Assembly (NCBI GenBank): GCA_029859085.1
Contig: JAOUDU010000244.1
Coordinates: forward strand, 1 to 5,271
Source: Gammaproteobacteria bacterium
Lineage (GTDB): Bacteria; Pseudomonadota; Gammaproteobacteria; Pseudomonadales; Halieaceae
DNA: 5,271 bases
Direction of reading: 5' to 3'
The notes beneath the pieces were generated by a model, which was given only the letters and a program-made list of their open reading frames with translations, did not search any database and was not told where the DNA came from. Position 1 is the stretch's first letter. The number at the start of each line of letters is the position of its first letter. Shown one piece after another: positions 1-5,271 of the stretch. Both the position numbers and the translations under genes were made by a program.

Positions 1-656
1 TTGAGGAGATCGACTGGAGTACCGGGCAGATTGTCCAGGCACTGCAGAAACTCGGCCTTTATGACAATACGCTCATTCTGTTTACCAGCGATAACGGTGC
101 CTGGTGGGAAGGCAGCAACGGCACATTTCGGGGCGCCAAGGGCAGCACCTGGGAGGCGGGCTACCGGGTCGGCCTTATTGCCTCCCTGCCGGGCAGGATT
201 CGATCCGGCATGACAAGCGATGTCCTGAGCGCCAATATCGACCTGCTGCCGACAATTGCGGACCTCACAGGCAGCCGGGTATCTGGTGATCCGGAAATTG
301 ATGGCCGCAGCTTGCTGCCGTTATTGACCTCAGAATCAGCCGTCCAATCGCCCCATGACTATTTTTACTATTTCAATAACGAGGAATTGGCAGGCATCCG
401 GGACAGTCGCTGGAAACTCGTCACTCGAGCATATTACCGGGGCCACCTGGGGGCGATGGACAAGTTTGACCAGCTGCCTGAGTTCAGCTCACCCTATTGG
501 TTACTGTTCGACCTGAGCACTGATCAGCCGGAACATTACTCGATGGCGCGGGAACACCCGGATGTGGTGCGCCGACTTGCCAGGGAAATGGCCAGGGCGG
601 AAAAACTGTTTCGCGCCACTGCCGTGCACGAGCGGCAGCGGACTTATCCGCCGTAG
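1..656 (+). CDS. Sulfatase (S1 type), C-terminal part; 5' end outside window
   Basis: The frame is open from the left edge (first full codon at base 3) to TAG at 654-656, giving 217 residues. Sulfatases of this fold hydrolyse sulfate esters, often on polysaccharides, using a formylglycine and a bound calcium. Visible are the late-domain marks of the family: an EEIDWSTGQIVQAL helix at the start, FTSDNG with the metal-ligand Asp30-Asn31 (bases 90-95), then FRGAKGSTWEAGYRV with the conserved Lys46, a PGRI turn, and the DLLPTIADLTG, IDGRSLLPLL and RDSRWKLV segments. The C-terminus ends with the usual LFDLSTDQPEHYSMA and HPDVVRRLA stretch. The CxPSR/CxAxR formylglycine motif and any signal peptide lie upstream and cannot be judged, so the substrate is unknown. 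The stop lies only a few bases from the stop of a possible minus-strand reading frame. The family call is firm; the subfamily is not determined. Confidence 0.93.
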   Translation, partial: EEIDWSTGQIVQALQKLGLYDNTLILFTSDNGAWWEGSNGTFRGAKGSTWEAGYRVGLIASLPGRIRSGMTSDVLSANIDLLPTIADLTGSRVSGDPEIDGRSLLPLLTSESAVQSPHDYFYYFNNEELAGIRDSRWKLVTRAYYRGHLGAMDKFDQLPEFSSPYWLLFDLSTDQPEHYSMAREHPDVVRRLAREMARAEKLFRATAVHERQRTYPP

Positions 657-660
657 GTAA

Positions 661-816
661 TCACGCCAGTGCCGGTTTGCGCCGATCGAGCACCGCGTGT
701 TCCACCGACAGTTGGCAAACATTTTCCGGGGGCAGCCGTTCCGCCTCGATCACAAACTCCGTGTCTGCGTAAGTGAGACAGGGGGTGTCCTCAATGGGTA
801 GCCCGCCCTGGAACAC
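661..816 (-). CDS. Possible small or remnant coding segment, unrecognised
   Basis: The interval between the sulfatase stop and the dehalogenase stop has an open minus-strand frame that ends with TGA at 663-661. If it began at the GTG at 816-814 it would encode 51 residues (VFQGGLPIEDTPCLTYADTE onward, ending RRKPALA). By hand count the frame shows a coding-like composition: third positions about 70% GC, first about two thirds, second just under half. No Shine-Dalgarno precedes the GTG, and there is no ATG in frame within the gap. The frame stays open upstream inside the dehalogenase gene. It could be a tiny gene, the C-terminal relic of a lost gene, or the original tail of the neighbouring dehalogenase after a frameshift. 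The PCLTYADTEFVIEAE stretch faintly recalls the C-terminal end of 2Fe-2S ferredoxins, but the cluster cysteines are absent, so no function is claimed. Confidence 0.22.
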   Translation of the reverse strand: MFQGGLPIEDTPCLTYADTEFVIEAERLPPENVCQLSVEHAVLDRRKPALA

Positions 817-869
817 GCTGATGCCGCGTTTACATGGACTGCCAGCCGTATTTTGGCGGTAAGAACCTG

Positions 870-2057
870 CTATCGCCCTTGATTTCGCTGCCACCACCAG
901 GCGGACTTGTGCCGCCCGCGGTCCACCAGCCTGTCGTCCAGCCACAGGGCAAAGCGGCGCAGGGACGTCCCCGCCAGTTTCCGCCACCAGCGGTGGTACC
1001 ACTTGCTGTAGTCGCGATTGAAGGGACAGACGCGAATACAAATCGAGCAATCCGTATTCTGGTTGGCCCAGAACCTGAAACACTTCTCGGCATCCACGGT
1101 CCACTTGGCAACCCCGATCAGGTTGGAGCGGTTGTAGACTTCGGTGGACGGTGGCGTAAACGGTATCGCTTTGGGCGGGCAACCGGTGGCGCAGCGGTCG
1201 CAGATATCACAGAATTCCTTTACCCCGAATTTTTTCGGCTGGCTGTGGACCAGGGGTATATCGGTAAATATCCTGCCCAGGCGCAACCGCGGGCCGTACT
1301 CCTCGGTGATGAGCAGGCTGTGCCGCCCCACCTCCCCGAAACCCGCCTGCACCGCCAGCGGGATGCCCAGGGAAGAGTCGTTCATGGTGGCGTAGGCGCG
1401 GTAGCCGAGATTGCGAATGTACTGGGCGAGGGTGAGCAGGGTCAGGCTGTCATAGGAATAGCCCAGCCCCGTGGCGCTGCCTGACAGGGCCGACGGCACG
1501 GTTTTGGTGAGATCGACATCCATCGACTCACCCACCACGATCACGTGGGGCAGGTCAGTGGGAATGTCCAGCGGCTTGCTTGCCATCGCCCGCTCGTCAA
1601 AGATACCGCTGTACATCCAGCGCTCATCGTAGGCACAGACGCCAAACAGGTCGGCGCCGCAGAGCTTTGCCACCTTCCTGATATCGGCGCTCGCCTGCTC
1701 CGGGCTGTCGAACACATAGGGCTCGGGCCAGCCCTCCTCGTGGGACGTGAAGTGGTCAAAGAAGCCCTCCTTGCGACCCGTCTGCTGGCGATTGATATCC
1801 CGCAGGACATTAGTCACATGCCAGGCGGCATTGCGCAGCGCGTAGTCGCGCTGGCTGAATCCGTCGGTGCGGCGGGAGCGGGCATTTGGCATGAAATAGC
1901 CGCGAAAGAAGGCTTCGGCCTTGTCGGACATCACCTCGGGATCCCACTGGGAGCGGCAGTAGATGTCGTTGCGCTGGTCGAACGGCTCGAAATTTTCCAG
2001 CACCTCGAAGCCGGTCAGCTCATCGATCGGTTTGCGGTGGGGGTTTGCCTGCGCCAT
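870..2057 (-). CDS. Reductive dehalogenase (RdhA) family corrinoid/iron-sulfur protein, cytoplasmic type
   Basis: This gene encodes 395 residues. RdhA enzymes use a base-off cobalamin and two 4Fe-4S clusters to remove halogen reductively from organohalides. Seen here: a first cluster motif CX2CX2CX3CP (Cys283, 286, 289, 293) and a second motif CX10CX2CX3CP (Cys326, 337, 340, 344), the arrangement typical of RdhA. Before them is the corrinoid-binding nitroreductase-like core with YIRNLGYRAYATMNDSSLG (213-231), IPLAVQAGFGEVGRHSLLI (232-250) and RLRLGRIFTDIPL (257-269), which resembles that of known dehalogenases. Tyr200 and Tyr202 (GYSYDSL) are candidates for the catalytic tyrosine. There is no Tat signal (the N-terminus is MAQANPHRKPIDEL) and no rdhB anchor gene beside it, unlike respiratory RdhA. 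It also lacks the fused FMN/2Fe-2S reductase of catabolic enzymes such as NpRdhA, so it needs an external electron donor. The C-terminal tail is tryptophan-rich (WYHRWW, SAWWW). The ATG at 2057 has only a weak purine stretch upstream (GCAGGGCAAG). Epoxyqueuosine reductase QueG is the main alternative and is disfavoured. The family is well supported; actual dehalogenation is inferred. Confidence 0.85.
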   Translation of the reverse strand: MAQANPHRKPIDELTGFEVLENFEPFDQRNDIYCRSQWDPEVMSDKAEAFFRGYFMPNARSRRTDGFSQRDYALRNAAWHVTNVLRDINRQQTGRKEGFFDHFTSHEEGWPEPYVFDSPEQASADIRKVAKLCGADLFGVCAYDERWMYSGIFDERAMASKPLDIPTDLPHVIVVGESMDVDLTKTVPSALSGSATGLGYSYDSLTLLTLAQYIRNLGYRAYATMNDSSLGIPLAVQAGFGEVGRHSLLITEEYGPRLRLGRIFTDIPLVHSQPKKFGVKEFCDICDRCATGCPPKAIPFTPPSTEVYNRSNLIGVAKWTVDAEKCFRFWANQNTDCSICIRVCPFNRDYSKWYHRWWRKLAGTSLRRFALWLDDRLVDRGRHKSAWWWQRNQGR

Positions 2058-2088
2058 GTCACGTCTTGCCCTGCCAGCTGGAACCCGC

Positions 2089-2117
2089 AGTATTCGCCAA
2101 GCCCGCGCAGATCACAA
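2089..2117 (-). promoter_or_regulatory. Candidate sigma-70 promoter for the dehalogenase-family gene
   Basis: On the minus strand, TTGTGA (2117-2112) is followed after exactly 17 bases by AATACT (2094-2089); each matches four of six consensus positions. Transcription would begin near 2082, leaving a leader of about 25 bases before the ATG at 2057. Position and spacing are good, but both boxes are imperfect and such matches occur by chance. Confidence 0.35.
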
Positions 2118-2124
2118 GCCACCC

Positions 2125-2153
2125 TTGAGTCAGGCCGGGACAGGGCATAGGAT
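2125..2153 (+). promoter_or_regulatory. Candidate sigma-70 promoter for the haem enzyme / PLP enzyme operon
   Basis: TTGAGT (2125-2130), a 17-base spacer, then TAGGAT (2148-2153); each box matches four of six consensus positions. Transcription would begin near 2160, giving a leader of about 60 bases before the GTG start at 2222. Its -35 box lies only 7 bases from the -35 box of the opposing candidate promoter, so one regulator bound here could control both directions. No convincing operator palindrome is visible. Confidence 0.4.
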
Positions 2154-2207
2154 GAGGGTCGTATGCACCAATACCCGCGCAAGCGATGGCTCCAACGCAA
2201 ACCCGTC

Positions 2208-2215
2208 GAGGGAGA
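2208..2215 (+). promoter_or_regulatory. Ribosome binding site deciding the GTG start at 2222
   Basis: GAGGGAGA has a GGAG core at 2211-2214, 7 bases before the GTG at 2222, which is near-ideal spacing. The in-frame ATG at 2186 has no comparable purine tract upstream, so the GTG is preferred as the start of the haem enzyme. Confidence 0.7.
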
Positions 2216-2221
2216 CAGACA

Positions 2222-3400
2222 GTGAACAAGCACGTGGCGGCATTCGACCAGTGGATAAGAACCCGGTTTGTGGACATGAACACCGAGCTGGAGACGCTGT
2301 ACTTCGCACTCGAGGACAGGGCCGCGGTAGAGTCGACGGGTGACGCCCTGAAAACGCGGCTGGTCGCCGAGGGCCGCGACTATATTATTGAGCTGCTGGC
2401 AGAGGGCAATACGGACGAGGGCTTTGACCAGGCCTTCGACCTGCTGGGCAACGTGGGTCTGTACATGGCGGCCTGTCGCCGCCACGACATTACCGAACCC
2501 TCCCGGGAGAAATCGTCACCCCTGCTCGAAGCCTCTGCCCTCGCCCTGCACCTGGGCGCCTCACTGGGGGTAACCCCGCGCTTTGCCACCAGTCACCTGA
2601 CGACTCACAACTCGGCCGTCGACGGCCGCTACAAGAGCTTCACCTCGCTGCAGGACGAGTACCTGTTTATCGAGTACAACACCCGCGGCGTGTTCGCCTA
2701 CAAACGGGCGGCCGACGCACTGGTGCGAATCCTGCCCCTGGGTATCTCCCACCCCACCAGCTACCACCTGCTGATGGATGCAAAGCTGGCCCTGCAGGAT
2801 GTCATCAAGATCAACGCCGCCCTGTTCGACAAGCTGGATACGGACCGGTTCTTCTACTGCGTGCGCCCCTATTACAAACCCTACCGGGTGGGCCAGCATG
2901 AATACCGCGGCGCCAACGCGGGAGACTTCGCCGGCATCAACGAAATCGACATGCTGCTGGGATTGTGCAGCGCCAACAACGCCTCTTACTCCCAGTTGCT
3001 GGTAGACAAGCTGCTGTACATGATGCCCTATGACCAGGCCAGGCTGCGGGATGTGATGCGGCGCGAAAGCCTGCTGAACCTTTTCCTGGAAGCGTGCGAG
3101 CACAAGACCGACCAGGAATGGTACCAGCGCAACCTGAAGCTATTCCTGGAAGTGTGCGCGGCCCATGGCGAAACCGCCGCCCAGCACCACGACCAGCTGG
3201 TGGGCAAGTTTATCCAGCAGCCCTCGGCGGACCTCCCGGAGTCGCGGCTGCAAAACATTACCGCCAGCGGCCCGCCCCTGCCGGTGCTGATCAACTCGCT
3301 GGAAAAGCTGCGGGACCTGCGCCTGGCCGCGCCGCGGGATGACATCCCCAGCCGCCACGCCGATTTTGCCCGCCTGCGCGCCACACTGAGAGCGAACTGA
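2222..3400 (+). CDS. PrnB / indoleamine 2,3-dioxygenase-superfamily haem enzyme
   Basis: From the GTG start this is a 392-residue, largely helical protein without signal peptide or membrane segment. It matches the PrnB-like family (formerly DUF1864), relatives of indoleamine and tryptophan 2,3-dioxygenases. PrnB itself rearranges 7-chlorotryptophan to monodechloroaminopyrrolnitrin. The signature lies at 215-249: RPYYKPYRVG followed by YRGANAGDFAGINEIDML and LGLC, which lines up with the glycine-rich SAGQSS loop and following helix of human IDO1. Near the C-terminus QHHDQLVGKFIQQP matches SYHLQIVTKYI of IDO1, so His323 should be the proximal haem ligand. The true PrnB is about 360 residues, so the length is similar. 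It is the first gene of a two-gene unit with a kynureninase-like PLP enzyme, which suggests sequential steps on an indole or tryptophan-like substrate. Oxygen-dependent ring cleavage or rearrangement is inferred; the actual substrate is unknown. No prnA, prnC or prnD homologue is in view, so pyrrolnitrin synthesis is not indicated. Confidence 0.85.
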   Translation: MNKHVAAFDQWIRTRFVDMNTELETLYFALEDRAAVESTGDALKTRLVAEGRDYIIELLAEGNTDEGFDQAFDLLGNVGLYMAACRRHDITEPSREKSSPLLEASALALHLGASLGVTPRFATSHLTTHNSAVDGRYKSFTSLQDEYLFIEYNTRGVFAYKRAADALVRILPLGISHPTSYHLLMDAKLALQDVIKINAALFDKLDTDRFFYCVRPYYKPYRVGQHEYRGANAGDFAGINEIDMLLGLCSANNASYSQLLVDKLLYMMPYDQARLRDVMRRESLLNLFLEACEHKTDQEWYQRNLKLFLEVCAAHGETAAQHHDQLVGKFIQQPSADLPESRLQNITASGPPLPVLINSLEKLRDLRLAAPRDDIPSRHADFARLRATLRAN

Positions 3401-3404
3401 GCGG

Positions 3405-4511
3405 ATGGTCGCCGATCTGTTCGTACCGTCCGAGGGCATTTACCTGCTCAACCATTCCGTCGGCAGGCCACCGCGCACTGCCGCGGAGGCCGCTCGGACA
3501 GGCTTTTTTACGCCCTGGGAGCAGGGTGACAGTACTGTATGGCCCGCCTGGTTCGAGGAAATTGATCGCTTCCGCACTACCCTGGCGGGCTTGCTCAACG
3601 GCCGGATGGCTGATTTCTGCCCGCAGACCAACCTCTCCGGCGGCCTGACCAAGTTGATCCACGCCCTGCCCCGGCATCCGGGCAAAACCACCATCGTCTT
3701 CCACGAGCAGGACTTTCCCTCTATGGGGTTCGTCCTGCGCGCGGCCGGCCGGCTGGGCTGGACCAGTCACATGATTCCCGCCGCCGTCGACCCCCTGGAT
3801 CTGGACAGCTGGCGCACCCATCTCACAGCAGACGTCGGCGTCGTACTGGTGACCCACGTTCACTCCAACACAAGCGCCCGGTTACCGGTGGCGGAAATCA
3901 CCCGGCTGGCCCGGGAACGCGACGTGGTATCGATCGTGGATGTCGCCCAGTCGGTCGGCGTGGTGCCAATCGACCTGGAACGGTGGCAGGCCGACTTTGT
4001 GCTGGGATCCTGCGTCAAATGGCTGTGCGGGGGGCCGGGAGCGGGATTCCTCTGGGGCCGCCCGGACCAGGTCGATCGCTGCGAGCCGCTGGACCTGGGC
4101 TGGTTCTCCCATGCCGACCCCTTCGAGTTTGATATCAACAATTTTCGCTACGCCCAGGGGATTCTGCGCTTCTGGGGCGGCACTCCCTCGGTCCTGCCCT
4201 ATGTCGTCGCCGCCAACAGCATCGAGGTCCTGCGGGGTATCGGCATCGACACGATCCGCCAACACAACCTGGCGCTCAACCAGCGCATCATCGACCGGCT
4301 GGCAGCGCAGCACCTGGTAACACCGCCGCGGCCGGAACAGCGCGGCGGCACACTGGTGCTGGGCTTCGGCAAGCGCCAGGCAGAGGTGGAACGGCGCCTG
4401 CACGCCGCGAAGGTACACTTTGACGCGCGCCCGACGGGATTGCGGATGTCACCGCATATCTACAATACCGCCGCCGAGATCGACCGGGTTATCGACTGCC
4501 TGACAGGTTGA
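3405..4511 (+). CDS. Class V-fold PLP-dependent enzyme, kynureninase-like
   Basis: This gene encodes 368 residues and starts with an ATG four bases after the haem-enzyme stop, so it is probably translationally coupled. The fold type I PLP marks are clear: the N-terminal YLLNHSVGRPP (13-23), a PLP-phosphate-region segment around CPQTNLSGGLTKL (72-84), Asp179 and Gln182 in SIVDVAQSVGVVPIDL (176-191), and the Schiff-base lysine Lys205 in GSCVKWLCGGPGAGF (201-215). RFWGGTPSVLPYVVAANSIE (255-274) and the C-terminal RMSPHIYNTAAEID follow. The sequence around the lysine and the RFWGGTPS block resemble kynureninase, which cleaves kynurenine or 3-hydroxykynurenine to anthranilate and alanine. However, kynureninases usually have His where Gln182 stands (DLAH versus DVAQ), and Gln is typical of class V aminotransferases and desulfurases. 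No catalytic cysteine loop of cysteine desulfurase is seen. Beta-lyase, aminotransferase or epimerase activity on the product of the upstream enzyme is therefore possible. The family is firm; the reaction is open. Confidence 0.88.
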   Translation: MVADLFVPSEGIYLLNHSVGRPPRTAAEAARTGFFTPWEQGDSTVWPAWFEEIDRFRTTLAGLLNGRMADFCPQTNLSGGLTKLIHALPRHPGKTTIVFHEQDFPSMGFVLRAAGRLGWTSHMIPAAVDPLDLDSWRTHLTADVGVVLVTHVHSNTSARLPVAEITRLARERDVVSIVDVAQSVGVVPIDLERWQADFVLGSCVKWLCGGPGAGFLWGRPDQVDRCEPLDLGWFSHADPFEFDINNFRYAQGILRFWGGTPSVLPYVVAANSIEVLRGIGIDTIRQHNLALNQRIIDRLAAQHLVTPPRPEQRGGTLVLGFGKRQAEVERRLHAAKVHFDARPTGLRMSPHIYNTAAEIDRVIDCLTG

Positions 4512-4556
4512 ATTCCGCGCGGGGGATTTGTGCATTTTCAGGACGGCGACGGGCTG

Positions 4557-4580
4557 CCGGTCGCGCGGCGCCGCGGCCGG
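4557..4580 (+). terminator. GC-rich hairpin in the convergent gap, possible terminator
   Basis: The arms 4557-4565 (CCGGTCGCG) and 4572-4580 (CGCGGCCGG) pair over nine positions with one G-U wobble around a six-base loop (4566-4571), reading on the plus strand. It lies 45 bases after the stop of the PLP enzyme and 13 bases beyond the uxuA stop. No U-run follows on either strand, so it is not a classical intrinsic terminator. It may assist Rho-dependent ending or may simply reflect GC-rich composition. Confidence 0.3.
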
Positions 4581-4593
4581 GCGCTACAGGACC

Positions 4594-5271
4594 TCAGCGC
4601 CGGCGCACTGCCTGCAGAGCATGCATCACCCCACGCAGCTCCGCCAGGCCCTTGAGGCGCCCGCCGTAGGAGTATCCGGGGTTCACTCCCGCCTGCCCTA
4701 TTTCATCGCCCAGCAGATGGCCGTGATCCGGACGCATGGCAATGCGATCAGTGCGGCCCTGGGCTGTCCTGCGTTCCTCCTCGTCCAGCAGCGCGTCGAC
4801 AAGTCCGACGATATCATTGTCGCCATCGAGATGCTCCGACTCGTAGAAGGAGCCGTCGGGCTCCCGCCTGATATTGCGCAGGTGCACGAAATGAATCTGT
4901 GGGCCGAACTCACGCGCGATACCAACAAGGTCGTTATCCGCCCGGGCACCGAAAGAGCCGGCACACAGGGTCAGGCCGTTACTCAGGCTCGGCACTGCGT
5001 TCATGATGGCCCGGGCATCATCGGCTGTCGAAACGACACGCGGCAATCCGAACAAGGAGAACGGCGGGTCATCCGGGTGAATGCACATCCTCACCCCCGC
5101 CTCCTCGGCCACCGGGATGACGTCTTCCAGGAAAGCCACCAGGTTAGCCCGCATGCCCTCGGTACCCAGCGAAATGAATTCCGCGATTGCCCGCCTGATG
5201 CCCTGCCGGTCATAGGAGCCCTCTCCTCCCGGCAAGCCAGCAATGATGTTCCTCTCCAACAGCAGACGTTC
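4594..5271 (-). CDS. uxuA: Mannonate dehydratase UxuA, C-terminal part; 5' end outside window
   Basis: The frame is open from the right edge to TGA at 4596-4594, giving 225 visible residues, a little over half of the usual 360-400. UxuA dehydrates D-mannonate to 2-keto-3-deoxygluconate in cytoplasmic glucuronate breakdown, using a bound divalent metal. The family signatures run in order: [68 protein letters not shown] and [18 protein letters not shown]. Numbered from the right edge, the expected metal ligands are all present: His65 (HPDD), Cys103 (LCAGS), His130 (VHLR) and Asp182 (RPDHGH). His183 and Tyr200 match the catalytic His and Tyr of characterised UxuA. The gene looks intact as far as it can be read. 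A TTG at 5259-5257 falls in mid-domain and is not the start. It converges on the PLP enzyme gene and belongs functionally with polysaccharide or uronate use, like the sulfatase at the other end. Confidence 0.95.
   Translation of the reverse strand, partial: ERLLLERNIIAGLPGGEGSYDRQGIRRAIAEFISLGTEGMRANLVAFLEDVIPVAEEAGVRMCIHPDDPPFSLFGLPRVVSTADDARAIMNAVPSLSNGLTLCAGSFGARADNDLVGIAREFGPQIHFVHLRNIRREPDGSFYESEHLDGDNDIVGLVDALLDEEERRTAQGRTDRIAMRPDHGHLLGDEIGQAGVNPGYSYGGRLKGLAELRGVMHALQAVRRR

Noticed and set aside
834..1484. Long plus-strand open frame (216 codons) antisense to the dehalogenase homologue
   Set aside because: Its product is low-complexity, rich in Gly/Pro/Arg/Val and without recognisable motifs, and it overlaps a clearly real gene on the other strand. 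It is a mirror effect of GC-rich codons.
870..2057. Epoxyqueuosine reductase (QueG) as the identity of this gene
   Set aside because: QueG shares the corrinoid/4Fe-4S core, but its typical YxxGxDYHxxL region is not found, the second cluster motif has a 10-residue gap after the first Cys as in RdhA, and the core segments resemble RdhA more closely.
2112..2132. CRP- or FNR-type operator between the divergent promoters (TGTGA half and a TGAGTCA pseudo-palindrome)
   Set aside because: Only half-sites are present, with no properly spaced inverted partner.
1545..2150. Second plus-strand open frame (201 codons) antisense to the N-terminal half of the dehalogenase homologue
   Set aside because: It has no family motif and no ribosome site, and the opposite strand carries the conserved protein.
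2161..2174. Small inverted repeat GTAT-6-ATAC near the predicted plus-strand transcription start
   Set aside because: A four-base stem is expected by chance and does not extend further.
3405..4511. Cysteine desulfurase (NifS/SufS)
   Set aside because: The catalytic cysteine loop near the C-terminus is absent; that region reads ARPTGLRMSPHIYN. The lysine region is kynureninase-like.
4564..4575. Perfect 12-base palindrome CGCGGCGCCGCG
   Set aside because: It is pure GC in a GC-rich gap and lies inside the hairpin already listed; no independent role is supported.
1..5271. CRISPR arrays, tRNA or rRNA genes, insertion sequences, attachment sites
   Set aside because: No regularly spaced repeats, tRNA-like cloverleaf, transposase motif or terminal repeat pair was seen on reading both strands.

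Overview
The window is GC-rich, densely coding bacterial DNA. The gene content (an S1-type sulfatase, a mannonate dehydratase and a cytoplasmic-type reductive dehalogenase homologue) and the protein style suggest a heterotrophic, probably marine proteobacterium, perhaps a gammaproteobacterium. This placement is inferred from content and from memory of such genomes; no rRNA or other marker is present.

Layout. (1) 1-656, plus: C-terminal 217 codons of a sulfatase whose N-terminal half lies off the left edge. (2) 657-869: a short gap holding a possible small or relic coding segment on the minus strand (661-816). (3) 870-2057, minus: a complete 395-residue corrinoid/iron-sulfur protein of the reductive dehalogenase (RdhA) family with two intact 4Fe-4S motifs and no Tat signal. 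(4) 2058-2221: a divergent intergenic region with a candidate promoter facing each way and a strong Shine-Dalgarno before a GTG start. (5) 2222-3400, plus: a haem protein of the PrnB / indoleamine 2,3-dioxygenase superfamily. (6) 3405-4511, plus: a class V-fold PLP enzyme of kynureninase-like type, four bases after the haem gene and evidently co-transcribed. (7) 4512-4593: a convergent gap with a GC-rich hairpin. (8) 4594-5271, minus: the C-terminal part of UxuA (mannonate dehydratase), whose 5' end lies off the right edge.

How the genes may work together. The outer genes fit breakdown of sulfated, uronate-containing polysaccharide. The central block is different: a haem enzyme from the family that acts on tryptophan or 7-chlorotryptophan is coupled to a kynureninase-like PLP enzyme, and both are transcribed divergently from a dehalogenase-family protein. 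The pairing parallels the first steps of the kynurenine pathway (ring-opening oxidation, then PLP-dependent side-chain chemistry). The dehalogenase homologue suggests the substrate may be a halogenated indole, tryptophan or kynurenine-type compound, such as the bromotryptophan derivatives common in marine natural products. The family assignments rest on visible motifs; the shared pathway is a hypothesis.
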